Assembly: GCA_902729315.2 (NCBI GenBank)
Contig: LR746278.1
Span: forward strand, 188,501-252,500
Direction of reading: 5' to 3'
Source: Spirodela intermedia
Taxonomy: Eukaryota > Streptophyta > Magnoliopsida > Alismatales > Araceae
DNA length: 64,000 bases
Position 1 is the first letter of the stretch, and each line of letters starts with the position of its first letter. The translations under genes and the position numbers were made by a program. Below, in pieces: positions 12,501-23,948 of the stretch. Below the pieces are notes generated by a model. The model searched no databases, was not told the origin of the DNA, and saw nothing but the letters and a program-made list of their open reading frames with translations.

Positions 12501-15500
12501 TGTTCTCTCAAGTATTCCATGTTCCTTGGGGTTTTTTTCAATATTACAAAATGGTTTTACGCACATTTGCCATCTCTTTCCTTAATGATAGCCGTGCATA
12601 ATTAATGAACACGAAAGAATTCCCAATGGTATTCTTTATGATATGGCGGATTAACTCTGCATGTACACAGTATTCATTGTGTTTCTCATGTCTTTACTTG
12701 AATGTTGTTGCAATGCTTAGTTTTTTTTTGTTTTTATTCAAACTGCAGATGCACCTGGAAGGTAATGGAGGTAGCCCAAAAAATGTAAGTGGCTTTTTTA
12801 TGTTTCTCTAACTCACATTTTGTTGTTCTTATATCATAGAAGTTGTGCCATTTTTTAAATATGTCATTGTCATGGAGAAGGGACAAAAGATTAAGATAAA
12901 CTATGACTCCTTTGGTCTCAGAACATAAGAACAATCACCCACCTCATTACAAACATTCTCGTTTCCTCTTTAACGTTTGGAGAAATAAATAGAATATCTG
13001 TTAAACAATACTCATTACACGTAAATATGTGTGTTTCTCCCACTCAAAATGGATTTATCATACCCATCTGACTTATAAGTCTCATATTCCATTTCCACCC
13101 ACCATATCTTCTCTGTAATTTGTGGAAAACTACTACTAGTACATGGCACAATGGACAGCTCCCTTCTGATTTAAGATGAGAAGGAACAAACAAGAAATAA
13201 GTATGCATATCCACAAAGTTTTGCAAGAGGCATAATTGATATCCAAATGGAACTTTTCCCTTGTATCTCTCGTTCCTTATTTCCCCCTCCTTGTTCCCAC
13301 CTTTGTCTTCTTCAATGGCCATGCAACAAGATGTCTTCCATTTATGTAGTTCTTTTATTTAGCAAAACCACTTGTTGAGTTTTGAAAGATTGAAGTCATT
13401 GATAATTCTATCATGACCGCACTTCTCTTTATTACTCATACTATCATCTAATTAATATCATTCCATCATCTAGACCTATCGTCTTGTTATTTTAAAGGAC
13501 AATCCCGTATTCATTGCTATAAAAGTAAACTTATTATTATAAAAATGAGTCTATTCTAATGTCAAGTAGTTTGACTTGGGTGGCTTAATAATTCTAACAT
13601 AGTATTGGAGCTGGTGATTGCTCTTCACATACCCCCTTTTATGTTGATCATGTCACAGTTCCAAATTCAATTGACATGGGAGGACATTAAGGAAATGGTC
13701 TTACCAAAGATTATGAAAGTGAAATTGATATTTGGGGAACAAAGTTAGGATGAATAATGGATCATCAGGCTGGAAAGGACCGCCTTATAAGCACTAGTAG
13801 TCCTTGTCCGAGATCAGTCTGAATTTCCATCTTTTGTATCGGCCCTTGAACTTGCTCTTTGATTCCAATGAATTCTTACAAAGATCAATACCCGGGGTGA
13901 GCGATAACTGTAGATACGAAAGGGGCAACCTTCTCACCTTGCATCAAAGAATCAAGGTAACCTTCCTAACATCCTGTCATCCATGTTCATGCGCACTATT
14001 AATCACTTCCAGTTATTGAAGGCCGATAACTTCAAGTACTCTAACATCATTCTAGTAGTTTACGAGCTGATTCTGTTTGAAAAAGATAAGTGTGATTAGA
14101 AGTGAGAGTGTTACTCAAGGCCAATGACTTGGAGTTGCTCCTGTTGCATTTGGAATCTCCTAATTCGCTCGTCCTTTTGCCCTTCCTCACTTCCTACCCG
14201 GTACTTATGTACCAAGGATAAGTAAAAGAGAACAGAGCGGGTGTCACTTGACAAGACCGCACCTGGTATTAGGAAGTAGACTCACCTTTGACCCAAATAG
14301 AGAATGTAGAAGAGGTAGGCCATGACTCCATCCAACCAATCTATTTGTCATAAAGGTCAGTCTTCTGAAATACGTCAAAAGTTAAATCTCATGAATTCTA
14401 GAGGTCCTGGACAAAAGTTAATCTCTTGTAATGGTTGTGTTTCAAACTAGACTGGTTTACTGCACAGTTTTCAGTCTTTCAATTCTGATCCAGATCGGAA
14501 TCAGTAGTGGTTTATGCAGTTTCGTTGAGGAACATCGTCTCCCCAAGAGCAATAAGAGGAGTAGATTTCGTCCAATCTTATGTGTAACGAATAAGTGGGT
14601 AGAACATTTTCAAGTTTATCTAGTGCAGTTGCTCAAGTAATCACTGCCGCCGCCCTGTTGCTGCCGCTATTTTTCACCCTTGCTGTAATTTTTTTTGGTT
14701 CCTCCCTTTTCCCCTACTTTTTTCCTCTTCCTCTGTTCTCTCCTGCCTCCACATCCACTGCTTCACCTATGCAGTTATAGAAGAAAAGAACTGAGAGGAG
14801 AAGAAAAAACATTTTCCATTGCCACCTCATCTGGCTGCATCTCGACTTCCCCTTTGTCCTTCTTGACTGCCACAGCCCCCCGCTCTCCCCCAACTATTGT
14901 TGCCCATGCATTTTTCTGTTTTGCCTCAGTTCCTTTTTTTTCATCTTCCATTATGAAACATAGAACTTTTGAAAGAGATGGGTTAGCAGTAGATGCCATT
15001 AGCCAGAACACTGATGAATGTAGTTCTCATTCTTCTTCGTGACGTTGTGATTTTTGTTAAACCATGATAAAAAATAGCCTTTCAGCATTTACATGTACCA
15101 TTTTATCGAAGTTTCTGAAGAAAACCAATCATTAAGCTTTATTTTCTGATATGCAAAGGACACCCAAAAAGAAGTATTGGTTTATGCCAAAGACTGATGC
15201 TGTTCCCCTCTTTGACTGTGTACCCCTTTGTGGGACGCCTTTATTCACCAATGCTTTAAAAACTAAGTTGTACTAGACGGTTGAACTAGGAAAACCATAA
15301 TTGCTGGCCTTCCCAATCAATGTTTCTATCCAATTTTCATCATAAGCTTTAGTGGCAAGGCCAACGAAATCGAAGATCAAAGAGCGTAACTTTTTCCCCT
15401 CTTTTAAATGGTTTCAAAGCATATGTGGGCATATATATGTTGCAGCTATGTGTACAGAGATGGTTAAGACTGTGCTATATGGTTTGTGTTCAGAGGTGGT

Positions 15501-16774
15501 TGTTTGATCATCCGCACTGGACCTTTGACTTACCATGAATCGATACTGGAAATTTCATTACCACATGGTGGTAATGATAATTTTTATGGTGGAATATCAT
15601 CCTTCTCTGAGTTGAAGTGGGAAAATGATTTTATCAACTATAGCTCCATTTTTTCTTTTTCTTTCACAGTTTTGTTGACTGAAGAGAAGATTCATATATC
15701 CAATTGCTTCATTTGGGAATAACATAGACACTCTTGACTTCTTTTGCGATTCATAATTGCCCATTGATTTAATCATTAATTATTTCCTGCAGCAAGTGGT
15801 CTCCAAGAGTAAACACAATTGTATCCCTGATGAGCACTACATACAGACACTTTTCTCAGTAAGGAGCTTGTTGTTATTTGCCTTTCTGCTACTTAATTGT
15901 AGGATTATTTTAATGTTTTATCCAAAGTTGAAGCCGTCTTGCACGTATTCTCTTTAGTATTTGTTTCATTGTCTCACAATTACAGGCAGTTTAATTGTAT
16001 TAAGGATTTCATAATTAGATCAGTTTCAACATGTAGTACACGGGAAAAGGGATACTCTCATTTACAATTTCTTTCTTTCACTGGATGAAAAATAGGAGTT
16101 ATTAACAATCTTTTTTTAACACAGTCAAATTCAACATATTTGTTCACTTCACTGATCAATTTTCCATTTTCTGGTGTCTAACAGATGAGTGGACTTGTAG
16201 ATGAAACTGAAAGGAGGTCATTAACATATACATTCTGGAATCACTCGCCATCAAGAAAAGAAAAGCAAGATTGGCATCCAATCACTTTTGAATATGCTGA
16301 TGCAGATCCTCTTCACATTGAAAAAATAAAGGTGAAATCGAAGTTCTATATGCCTCTCGTGTTTTTTCCTTTCTGTCTTTAATTATATGCCAGGCGATAT
16401 ATTTAATATTTTTCTGTATCTTGTAATGTTTTGTAAGTTTTATGCTTTGAGGCATAGATTAAAATATTGCTTAGACAGTTAATGCAAAATGCCAATACTC
16501 GCAGGATTTTTTATCTCATTTAGTTGATTTTTTTTTCCTCTATCCTTCTTGGAATTATTGAAATATTATACATGTGACACAAACTTGATGCATATGCATA
16601 TCTTTCAAGTTGAAATGATCGACATTAATCAAGACATAATGTGACGTGGTAAGACTGCCACGACGAATTATGCCATTATTCGTGTCTGTCAGTTTTTATC
16701 AATTCTGCTGTATGAAGGATTTTTGTAATTATCAATAAAAGAGAACATCACTTAAAAGGTAAAACCTCCAATAT

Positions 16775-16828
<54 letters not shown>

Positions 16829-17364
16829 TCTCTCTCTCCCTCTGCATATACAAAAGTATACACGTATACACACACGTGTGTATGTATATATACATACACA
16901 CGTATGTTTCCTTCGTCATGCCAGCTTGGTAGAACATGGTTTATCATCGAACGAATGCCAACATGCAGAAAATTCTGGATAATTTTGCTGAGTCCAACTT
17001 GAGTGGAACATGGAACATGGTATTTTTTTCATTGATAATATATGCAATCGGATTCATCCAAGTTGAGTTTTTCTGTTGATTGTGCTCCCTGGGAGCTCTA
17101 TTCCAGGTTCTCTAATTTTTTTCTTTTTCCAAATCATCTGCGAGAATATTGTAACGGAAGATGCCATGGAAAATCCTGCAGGGCATCGATCATTTGTACT
17201 TTGAGACAGAATATCGGACAGAAGAATGCCTCTGCAATGCTGCCCACGTGCCGTGCTACCTGTTCGCAAGAAAATTCAGCGAGGGTGCTGCATTGCGCCT
17301 TCTGACTGATGGAGCTGTCGGCCCATTCAATCCCGCCTTATTCTTTCCAACATCACAACAGTGA
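9538..17364 (+). CDS. GT14-family (DUF266, core-2/I-branching-like) glycosyltransferase
   Basis: This is a Golgi type II membrane glycosyltransferase of the plant DUF266 branch of CAZy GT14 (rice BC10 relatives), with roles in cell wall and arabinogalactan glycosylation known for the family. Ten exons read from splice sites are 9538-9861, 9987-10103, 10242-10342, 11750-11821, 12013-12094, 12216-12296, 12749-12784, 15793-15858, 16185-16331 and 17182-17364, giving 402 aa. The ATG at 9538 sits in a good context and precedes a single membrane anchor (residues about 28-50). Conserved blocks follow in order: KVAFLFLARTGLPLDFLWH, FSIYVHSKPGF, VIWGEASMVEAERLLLQAAL, RFVLLSERCVPLYNFSY, DNVVFPVFKKHCK, KHNCIPDEHYIQTL, LTYTFWNHS, HLYFETEYRTEEC, and CYLFARKFSEGAALRLL. 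Phases join perfectly throughout. Intron 1 uses a GC donor. Intron 7 is 3 kb and holds retroelement-like debris. The substrate is unknown. Confidence 0.92.
11295..11350. repeat. Perfect 24-bp inverted repeat (hairpin) in GT14 intron 3
   Basis: Bases 11295-11318 and 11327-11350 are exact reverse complements, separated by an 8-base loop. The arms are about half GC, unlike the AT-rich intron around them. If transcribed with the host intron this would fold into a very stable hairpin. Confidence 0.9.
13580..14640. mobile_element. Possible degraded retroelement remnant in GT14 intron 7
   Basis: Within the 3-kb intron 7, bases near 13,592-13,615 resemble a decayed tRNA-Met primer-binding site context (ACATAGTATTGGAGCTGGTG against the usual ACATGGTATCAGAGCTGG). 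The sequence that follows has a different texture from the intron around it. No LTR pair or pol motif was recognised, so this is a weak call. Confidence 0.25.
16779..16846. repeat. (CT)n microsatellite and palindromic TA/CA tract in GT14 intron 9
   Basis: About 60 bases of CT repeats are followed at 16,855-16,910 by alternating purine-pyrimidine sequence (ACACACGTGTGT and TATATATA motifs) that is self-complementary. Confidence 0.9.
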
Positions 17365-18455
17365 TCTACTACCGCCATTTCCGTTGTTCGTGCTTGAAGC
17401 AAAGCTGGTCTAGTTCGCTCAGCAGCTGATCTCCCTCTCCCGGTGGGTTTACAGAGTTATACAGCCTTCTTCTTATATGGTTACTCTCTTCGGAGGATAC
17501 ACCCCGAAGCCAGGCGGAGATGACTCGGAGGGAGGATGACAGCGCGAGGATCCTCTTCCGAGATGCTAACAGGTGGTGGTGATACACAGATAATCCATGA
17601 GGTGCCCAGCAGAGATGTTGTATTCCGGCGAACAAGGTTCTTTATTCGGTATTTTACATGTTCTAACTGAACTGCAGGGAGGGCATGATTTTGACGCCAT
17701 CTTCTCCAACCTCTGAGTTATGGCCATTTGCTCACCATGATGATAATAGTAATAATAATGATAATGATCCATGGTTTTTGGTAAGGTGTGATTTATATGT
17801 TCTTGGGGCGAGATGATGTAATGGATTATTGTGCATGATACGAGCCTTACTAACAAGAATCATCACCCATATGGCACGCAAAAGAAGAAAAATGTTCTTG
17901 TTAGATGGCCATGAATATTATTAATTGGGTTGGTTGATTTCTACGTTGATTAATTGGGTCTCATGTGATTAATCTATGAAAGGAATCGTTGACAAAAGGA
18001 AGGCATATTATTGTGTTCATAAACTAAACCAAGATTATTGATACGTATATTTTCTGCCAATTATGACGACGTGGGAATATAAAAATAAAATTCATAATCC
18101 TTGCAAGGTTTGAGGGTAATATTAATGGCATGTTATGATTAAGTCGTTCATATGCAAGGTTTTTTCCTTGGAGATGGTATATTTTCTGATGTAAAAAAGA
18201 CAAGTGTATTAAGAATCATGCAAGTCTTTAGTATAATTTTAATAAGGTTTTATTAATTATTTGACAAATTGAACTAGTCTTACATCATTTAATTGCACCT
18301 TTTTCATGTATAGTAACGCATGCATCGTAATAAATTTGTGGTTTTTTCCTTGAGAAAAAAATACACCTCGCACCTTTCTATTTATGGGCAATTTCTACGT
18401 GATGTGGCTCCACGCGCATTTCTCTGGGTGTGGGAAATGATTTATCCAGAACAAC

Positions 18456-18487
<32 letters not shown>

Positions 18488-19020
18488 CTCTCCATGGTCT
18501 ATCCCATTAAATATAGAAATGCACCTCAAATGTATTGTCCAAACCGAAACTGAAGATTACCATCAGAAAATCTAATTATTTTGACCAATTATAGGTAAAA
18601 ATTGGGATTTTTCCTAGAGAAAAACTAGGATAAAGATGAGCGAAGAGATGCCCCCATTCAAGATAATTAGCGAGGAAGTGGTTCTCTCTCTAGGAACTGC
18701 TAGGAAATCATACTATTAATCCCTATTTTTGTTTTTGGAAAAAGATCTCATCTTTTGATACTACGAATGATAAAATTAATGATAAAATTGCACCTTGCAG
18801 CTGATTTGAAACATAAGCGCGAGCTGCTCACCTCGTTCCGATCCGGAGCCGCCATTTACCGGTGCCGGCGGCGCCAATTCTGCGTGTCACGTGCGTCGAG
18901 CGGTTTTCCCGGGTACAACGGTCGTCCGGTCCGCCGGTTCGCTTGATCCGAAACTTGATCCGTCGCCTGATCCGCTCTGCGAGACCGGATCCGAATAGCT
19001 GCTCCCGTGAAGGGACTCTC
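17365..19020. other. Intergenic region between GT14 and NOG1 genes
   Basis: This stretch holds the GT14 3' UTR, AT-rich spacer and a short (CT)n repeat at 18,459-18,486. It ends in a GC-rich segment (about 18,830-19,010) with repeated GATCCG motifs leading into the NOG1 promoter. No further gene was recognised. Confidence 0.5.
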
Positions 19021-20013
19021 CTTGGGCGGCACTAGGGTTTTACGTCGGCTTTGCGCCGATTATTCTCTTCCATCTCCCTTTTCCCTCTTCCCTCGCGGCA
19101 GGGCAAGGCCGGAGCCGTGGTCATCCGTCCTCGCGCCGTCCCGCAGCAGGAGCCCTACCCCGTGCACTTGGTTGGTAAGATCTCTTTCCTCTGTTCCCCC
19201 TTCCAGGTTTTCCTTTCTCTCTCTCTCTTCCCCATTTCTTCCTCCGCCGGTGGCCATTGTTCTTCAAGAGGCTCCGAGGTGATCCTGGACGAGCTGCTGG
19301 GTCCACCTCGGGGTGGGCAGGGTGATCGGGGGAGGTTAATCGGACCGTAGATACATTTTAGATGCATCTATAGCCTAGTTCTGAGCACCCAAAATTTGCG
19401 TGCTTTCCTCTTCATCCTGTGTTCGGTGACATAGCCTGTTCTACTTCGATTTTTCTGCTGTCTGCCTGTCAGCTGATGTGGGTACTTGTTCTCTTCAGTT
19501 TGAGTCGTATTCGTACATCTCACAGCGAAGAATTTGCCTCCATTGTAGAAGAAATAACTCTTCTTAATTTCGCGAATGCTATTCATGAACGCATTGCATA
19601 CCTTTTTATTTAAACTCATGCGACCGTTTTTATGGTGATTCGGCTGCAGACAGTTTTTATATGCAGATAAATTTTTTGATTATGAAAACTGGTACCGTCG
19701 ATAAATTGTTCTGTGGCATATTTTGCCAATCGCCAACTTTAATGTGAGACCCGAAAAATCCCAACTTTAATGGCATTATTTGAAGAAAAAATCGTTCCAG
19801 AATCATCCTTGCTTTGAATCAAGCACACCCCGCAATCTCCCCTGTGATCAGGCACTCTGTGATGCTGTTCGAAGGGCATAAAGTCTTCCCTTTTTCTCTT
19901 TTCCTTGGGTTTGACGGCATATTTTGTTGTTGTAGAAAGCTTTCTTGTCACTTAATCATCTTCCTTTTAACTTTTTTCAGGTCATCGCAGACGTCTCACA
20001 AACAACAGCAAAG
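19021..20013 (+). promoter_or_regulatory. NOG1 promoter, 5' leader and leader intron
   Basis: A telo-box-type motif (TAGGGTTT) at about 19,033-19,040 lies just before the GC-rich leader; this motif is common in promoters of ribosome-biogenesis genes. A leader exon appears to end at about 19,174 before GTAAGA. The intron would end at the polypyrimidine/CAG acceptor at 19,980, 33 bases before the ATG. A second internal acceptor-like site (TTCTCTTCAG, ending 19,498) is part of a segment duplicated upstream of the PP2AA gene. The transcription start is inferred. Confidence 0.55.
19055..19502 (+). repeat. Duplicated leader segment, copy 1 (NOG1 side)
   Basis: Bases 19,055-19,355 match 22,795-23,140 in the same orientation. 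Shared runs include a CTCTCGCGG...GGGCAAGG block, GCAGCAGGAGCCC, TGCACTTGG before a splice donor, TGTTCTTCA...CTCCGAGGT, and GCTGGGTCCA. A second block at 19,452-19,502, ending in an acceptor followed by TTTGA, matches 23,879-23,930. Order and spacing are those of a leader exon plus intron. Confidence 0.8.
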
Positions 20014-22026
20014 ATGGTGCAGTACAACTTCAAGAAGATGACTGCGGTCCCAACAGGAAAGGACTTTATTGACATCATCCTCTCGCGGACCCAGCGTCAG
20101 ACCCCGACCGTGGTGCATAAAGGGTATGCCATCTCCCGGCTCCGCCAGTTCTATATGAGGAAAGTGAAGTACACGCAGCAGAACTTTCATGAGAAGCTCT
20201 CAACCATCATCGACGAGTTCCCCCGCTTGGACGACATCCATCCGTTCTACGGGGATCTCCTTCACGTTCTTTACAACAAGGACCACTACAAGCTCGCTCT
20301 GGGGCAGATCAACACCGCGAGGAACCTCATCAGTAAGGTGGCGAAGGACTACGTCAAGCTGCTCAAGTTTGGGGATTCGCTCTACCGCTGCAAATCTCTG
20401 AAGGTCGCTGCACTTGGGCGCATGTGCACGATTATGAAACGCATCAGCCCCAGTTTGGCCTACTTGGAGCAGGTGCGGCAGCATATGGCTCGTCTCCCTT
20501 CGATAGATCCCAACACTCGCACCATCTTGATCTGTGGGTATCCTAACGTGGGGAAGAGCTCTTTCATTAATAAGATCACCAGGGCTGATGTGGACGTCCA
20601 ACCATATGCATTCACGACAAAGTCTCTCTTCGTCGGTCACACGGATTACAAGTACCTGAGATACCAGGTGATCGACACACCGGGTATTCTGGATCGCCCG
20701 TTTGAAGACAGGAATATCATCGAGATGTGCAGCATCACGGCGCTGGCACATCTCAGAGCCGCTGTCTTATTCTTCCTGGATGTGTCGGGCTCGTGTGGCT
20801 ACAGCGTGGCGCAGCAGGCAGCTCTATTCCACAGCATAAAGTCGTTGTTTATGAACAAGCCACTCATAATAGTGTGCAACAAGATTGACTTGCAGGGCCT
20901 GGACGCGCTCCCTGAGGAGGACATGAAGCTGGTGACGGAGATGAAGGCCGAAGCTGCGAAGACGGTTGTGGCTCAGGGTGGGGAGGCGAGCGGCGAGGCG
21001 GTTCTCCTGACAATGAGCACCTTGACCGAGGATGGCGTGATCGCCGTGAAGAATGCAGCGTGTGAGAGGTTGCTGAATCAAAGGGTGGAGATAAAGATGA
21101 AGTCGAAGAAGATCAACGACTGCCTGAACAGATTCCACGTTGCAATGCCAAAGCCCCGTGACAATAAGGAGCGGCCTCCGTGCATACCGCAGGCGGTTCT
21201 GGAGGCCAGAGCCAAGGAGACTCAGCAGAAGGAGAAGAGGAAGCTCGAGAGGGACCTGGAAGACGAGAATGGCGGTGCCGGAGTCTACTCTGCCAGTCTG
21301 AGGAAGCATTACATCTTGGCTGACGAGGAGTGGAAGGAGGACATTATGCCGGAAATCTTAGACGGGCACAATGTTTATGACTTTGTTGATGCAGATATCT
21401 TGCAGAGGTTGGAGGAGCTGGAGAGAGAGGAGGGCCTTCGTCTGGAGGCTGAGGCCGAGGCAGAGGATGATGCCCTGGACATGGATGCCAGAGACTTGTC
21501 ACCAGAGGAGCGAGAGGCGCTGGCGGAGATCAAGAAGAAGAAGGCGATGCTCATCCAGGAGCATAGGATCAAGAAGAGCACTGCCGAGAGCCGTCCCACT
21601 GTGCCCAGGAAGTTCGACAGGTACAGATCGTTCACCACCAAGAGGATGGGGAGAGAGCTTTCAACTCTGGGGATGGACCCCTCTGCCGCCATCAACCGGG
21701 CTCGGAGCAAGTCCCGGGTCGGCCGGAAGAGAGAAAGATCGCAGGCCAGAGGGGACGATGAAGCAGTGAATATGGACGTCGACCAACCCAACAAGAAGCT
21801 GCGGCTCCGATCGCGGTCCAGGTCGCGGCCTCCGGGCGAGGTCGTGCCCGGAGAAGGGCTCAGAGATTCGGCCCAGAAGGTGAAGGCGATCAAGCTCGCT
21901 AAGAACTCGGTGAAGCTGAGGAACAAGTCTGCTCGCCGGGGAGAGGCGGACAGGGTAATCCCCAACATGAAGCCGAAGCATCTCTTCTCCGGGAAGCGGT
22001 CCATCGGGAAAACCAGCCGCCGCTGA
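20014..22026 (+). CDS. NOG1: Nucleolar GTP-binding protein 1 (NOG1), 60S ribosome assembly GTPase
   Basis: NOG1 is an OBG/HflX-type GTPase that sits near the peptide exit tunnel of pre-60S particles and is needed for late rRNA processing in nucleolus and nucleoplasm. The coding sequence is one exon of 670 aa, the usual length for plant NOG1. I chose the ATG at 20014 because it opens with the conserved MVQYNFKKM; the upstream in-frame ATG lies in the leader intron. An N-terminal helical domain spans about residues 1-165. The P-loop GYPNVGKSS starts at residue 175, the G3 motif DTPG at 221, and the G4 motif NKID at 289. HNVYDFVD, a linker ending near residue 460, precedes the basic C-terminal region. 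The tail is lysine/arginine-rich with an RS-like stretch (LRSRSRSRPPGE) and suits nucleolar retention. The exon is much richer in GC than its introns and flanks. Confidence 0.96.
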   Translation: MVQYNFKKMTAVPTGKDFIDIILSRTQRQTPTVVHKGYAISRLRQFYMRKVKYTQQNFHEKLSTIIDEFPRLDDIHPFYGDLLHVLYNKDHYKLALGQINTARNLISKVAKDYVKLLKFGDSLYRCKSLKVAALGRMCTIMKRISPSLAYLEQVRQHMARLPSIDPNTRTILICGYPNVGKSSFINKITRADVDVQPYAFTTKSLFVGHTDYKYLRYQVIDTPGILDRPFEDRNIIEMCSITALAHLRAAVLFFLDVSGSCGYSVAQQAALFHSIKSLFMNKPLIIVCNKIDLQGLDALPEEDMKLVTEMKAEAAKTVVAQGGEASGEAVLLTMSTLTEDGVIAVKNAACERLLNQRVEIKMKSKKINDCLNRFHVAMPKPRDNKERPPCIPQAVLEARAKETQQKEKRKLERDLEDENGGAGVYSASLRKHYILADEEWKEDIMPEILDGHNVYDFVDADILQRLEELEREEGLRLEAEAEAEDDALDMDARDLSPEEREALAEIKKKKAMLIQEHRIKKSTAESRPTVPRKFDRYRSFTTKRMGRELSTLGMDPSAAINRARSKSRVGRKRERSQARGDDEAVNMDVDQPNKKLRLRSRSRSRPPGEVVPGEGLRDSAQKVKAIKLAKNSVKLRNKSARRGEADRVIPNMKPKHLFSGKRSIGKTSRR

Positions 22027-22245
22027 GCTCTGGCTTACGACAAGACTCTCATTTTCCCGCCCCCGCCGTAGCCGTCGCCGTCGCCGGCGGCCGTCATTTT
22101 TGTTTGCTTTGTGGGAGATCTCTGTTTCTTTCCGTTCTGGACCTTCATAGCATTTGGTGGTAACTCGAAAGTTATTTCAGATTCGTGCAGGGCCACCATG
22201 ATTGGTAATCTCTGGCAGGTAGAACAACACTGGAGGAACGGGGAT

Positions 22246-22521
22246 GCAGTCTCAGCTCGATGTGAGCATGCCCAAGTTCGGATCTTGAGCTGAAACCCAC
22301 CTCCAGAAAGCCTAAAAATGGCGTAAAAAATTCATACATTCGACAAGACACGATCTAAAAATGGCAACGCAGTCTCAGTTGGATGTGGGCATGCCCTAGC
22401 CCAAACCTTTAGCTGAAACCCACCTCCCTAAAGCCTAAAAATGGCGTCAAATATTCATAACTTGGAGAGAAATCATCTAAAAATGGCGACGCAATCTCAG
22501 CTGGATGTGGGCATGCCCAAG
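22246..22521. repeat. 122-bp tandem repeat, 2.3 copies, downstream of NOG1
   Basis: Units begin at 22,246, 22,369 and 22,491 (the last partial, about 31 bases), a period of 122-123 bases. Shared landmarks are GCAGTCTCAGCT, GATGTGGGCATGCCC, AGCTGAAACCCACCTCC and AAGCCTAAAAATGGCG. The array lies between the NOG1 3' end and the PP2AA promoter. Confidence 0.85.
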
Positions 22522-22770
22522 TCGGCCTGTGGGCCTGTGGGCCTTTCAAGGTGGAGAATATTCGGCCCATTAGTGATCGTCCGTGTGTTCGCCAGTCCCC
22601 CTCCCACTGATGATATGTCAATGAGTGTCCATCATCCTATACCCAGTCACGGCCCAGTGGGCCTCTTCGCCGTCCCCTTCAACACCCTGTGGGCCTTAAC
22701 GGGGGAGCCCACTAATCAAGGGTATAGTCGGCCCACTTTCCTAATTTCGCTTTGGCGCTTGAAGGGCTGT
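22522..22770 (+). promoter_or_regulatory. PP2AA promoter with cluster of TGGGCC/GGCCCA motifs
   Basis: In about 220 bases there are at least seven site II-type (TCP-binding) cores: GTGGGCC repeated at 22,527-22,545, CGGCCCATTA near 22,563, GGCCCAGTGGGCC near 22,652, GTGGGCC near 22,690, and CGGCCCAC near 22,731. Such clusters are typical of promoters of dividing-cell and translation genes. Binding is inferred from motif only. Confidence 0.6.
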
Positions 22771-22794
22771 CTCCGCATAGATCGCTGTATTTTC

Positions 22795-23930
22795 TTCGCG
22801 CCCGTCTTCCTTCTCCATCTCCATCTTCCCTCTTCTCTCGCGGTAGGGGCAAGGCGGGAGCTGTGGTCGGACATCCTTGCGCCTTCCAGCAGCTGCAGCA
22901 GGAGCCCGATCCATGCACTTGGCTGGTCAGATCTCTCTCTCTCTCTCTCCCCCTCTCTCTATCCCTTCTTCCTGCACCGGAGGCCTATGTTCTTCACGAG
23001 ACTCCGAGGTACTGCCGTTCTTTGGTGCCGCTCTCCGATGCTGGGTCCAGCTCGGCTCTACGGGGGTTGCCTTGATGGCTCCCTGGGTTAGCGTTCCTCC
23101 GCGGAGTTCAGGGGCGCGTAATTGGACCAATTATTGTCTTCTGAGTGGTTTATTAGGGCAGATCTGGTGACGGACGACTCCATATTGCCTTTTTCCCCTG
23201 GAATCAGTTCTCGGGTATCCTAGGAACCAACTTTCGCGTGTTCCTTTTTACGAATCTCCACTGTACTTCATTTTCCTGGACAAAACTCATCGTGTAAACA
23301 TTACAGTCAACCATTTGAGGCCCCAATTTTACCGCCGAACAACTTTATATCCTCGAAGTGCGAATCTGGAGAGTCATCCGCTTCATAGTCTTCATCGTCG
23401 ACTTGTTTTCTGCATGTGGAAATGCCGCTTTTTCTCTCTGTGTAAAGGGGAAAAAAATGGAAGACGATTTGAGCAAAAGAACCCCAGCTTCAGAATCCGT
23501 TCAAAGGCTAACCAGTTCTGCATCGTGAGGAACACGGGATGATGAGACAAAAATATAGGCTCCAATGAACCTGAAGGGGACGGGTTTGTGTCAGTCATCT
23601 CTTTGCATTTGACATGGAGAGGTCGATGGTTTCATGTTATGTCGAGTTCCATGAAGAAAATCGATCTAGTCACGAGAGAGATCTTCAACATTTTTAATAC
23701 GATAGGGTGTATATTTAACCAATGCACGTGAAATGCTCGGGGATTTTTTTTTTAATAGTTCGCCTCCCTCTTAGTTGCATCCTATTCTAGAATATAGCCT
23801 GGTTTTAACATCTAAAAATATTAGGAAAAAGTGGCATATTTTTCTCTTCATCTTTTTTTTTCATTTGATTTATTTCAGTTTGTCTGCTATATGCCTGTAA
23901 ACTGATATGGCTCCTTCTTTTTTCAGTTTG
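22795..23930 (+). repeat. Duplicated leader segment, copy 2, with PP2AA 5' leader intron
   Basis: Bases 22,795-23,140 and 23,879-23,930 are the counterpart of 19,055-19,502. Here they form the PP2AA leader exon (ending about 22,925) and a leader intron ending at the CAG acceptor at 23,926, 22 bases before the ATG. The donor copy reads GTCAGA where the NOG1 copy reads GTAAGA. The intron is about 1 kb here against about 0.33 kb in copy 1. Confidence 0.75.
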
Positions 23931-23948
23931 AATAAATCTAGGAATCTA

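Noticed and set aside
17566-17856. 96-aa minus-strand frame with a His/Tyr run
   Set aside because: The His/Tyr run is a TAA/ATG microsatellite-like stretch; no family features.
20200-21981. Long minus-strand frames opposite NOG1
   Set aside because: They are shadows of the GC-rich NOG1 exon and show no protein similarity.
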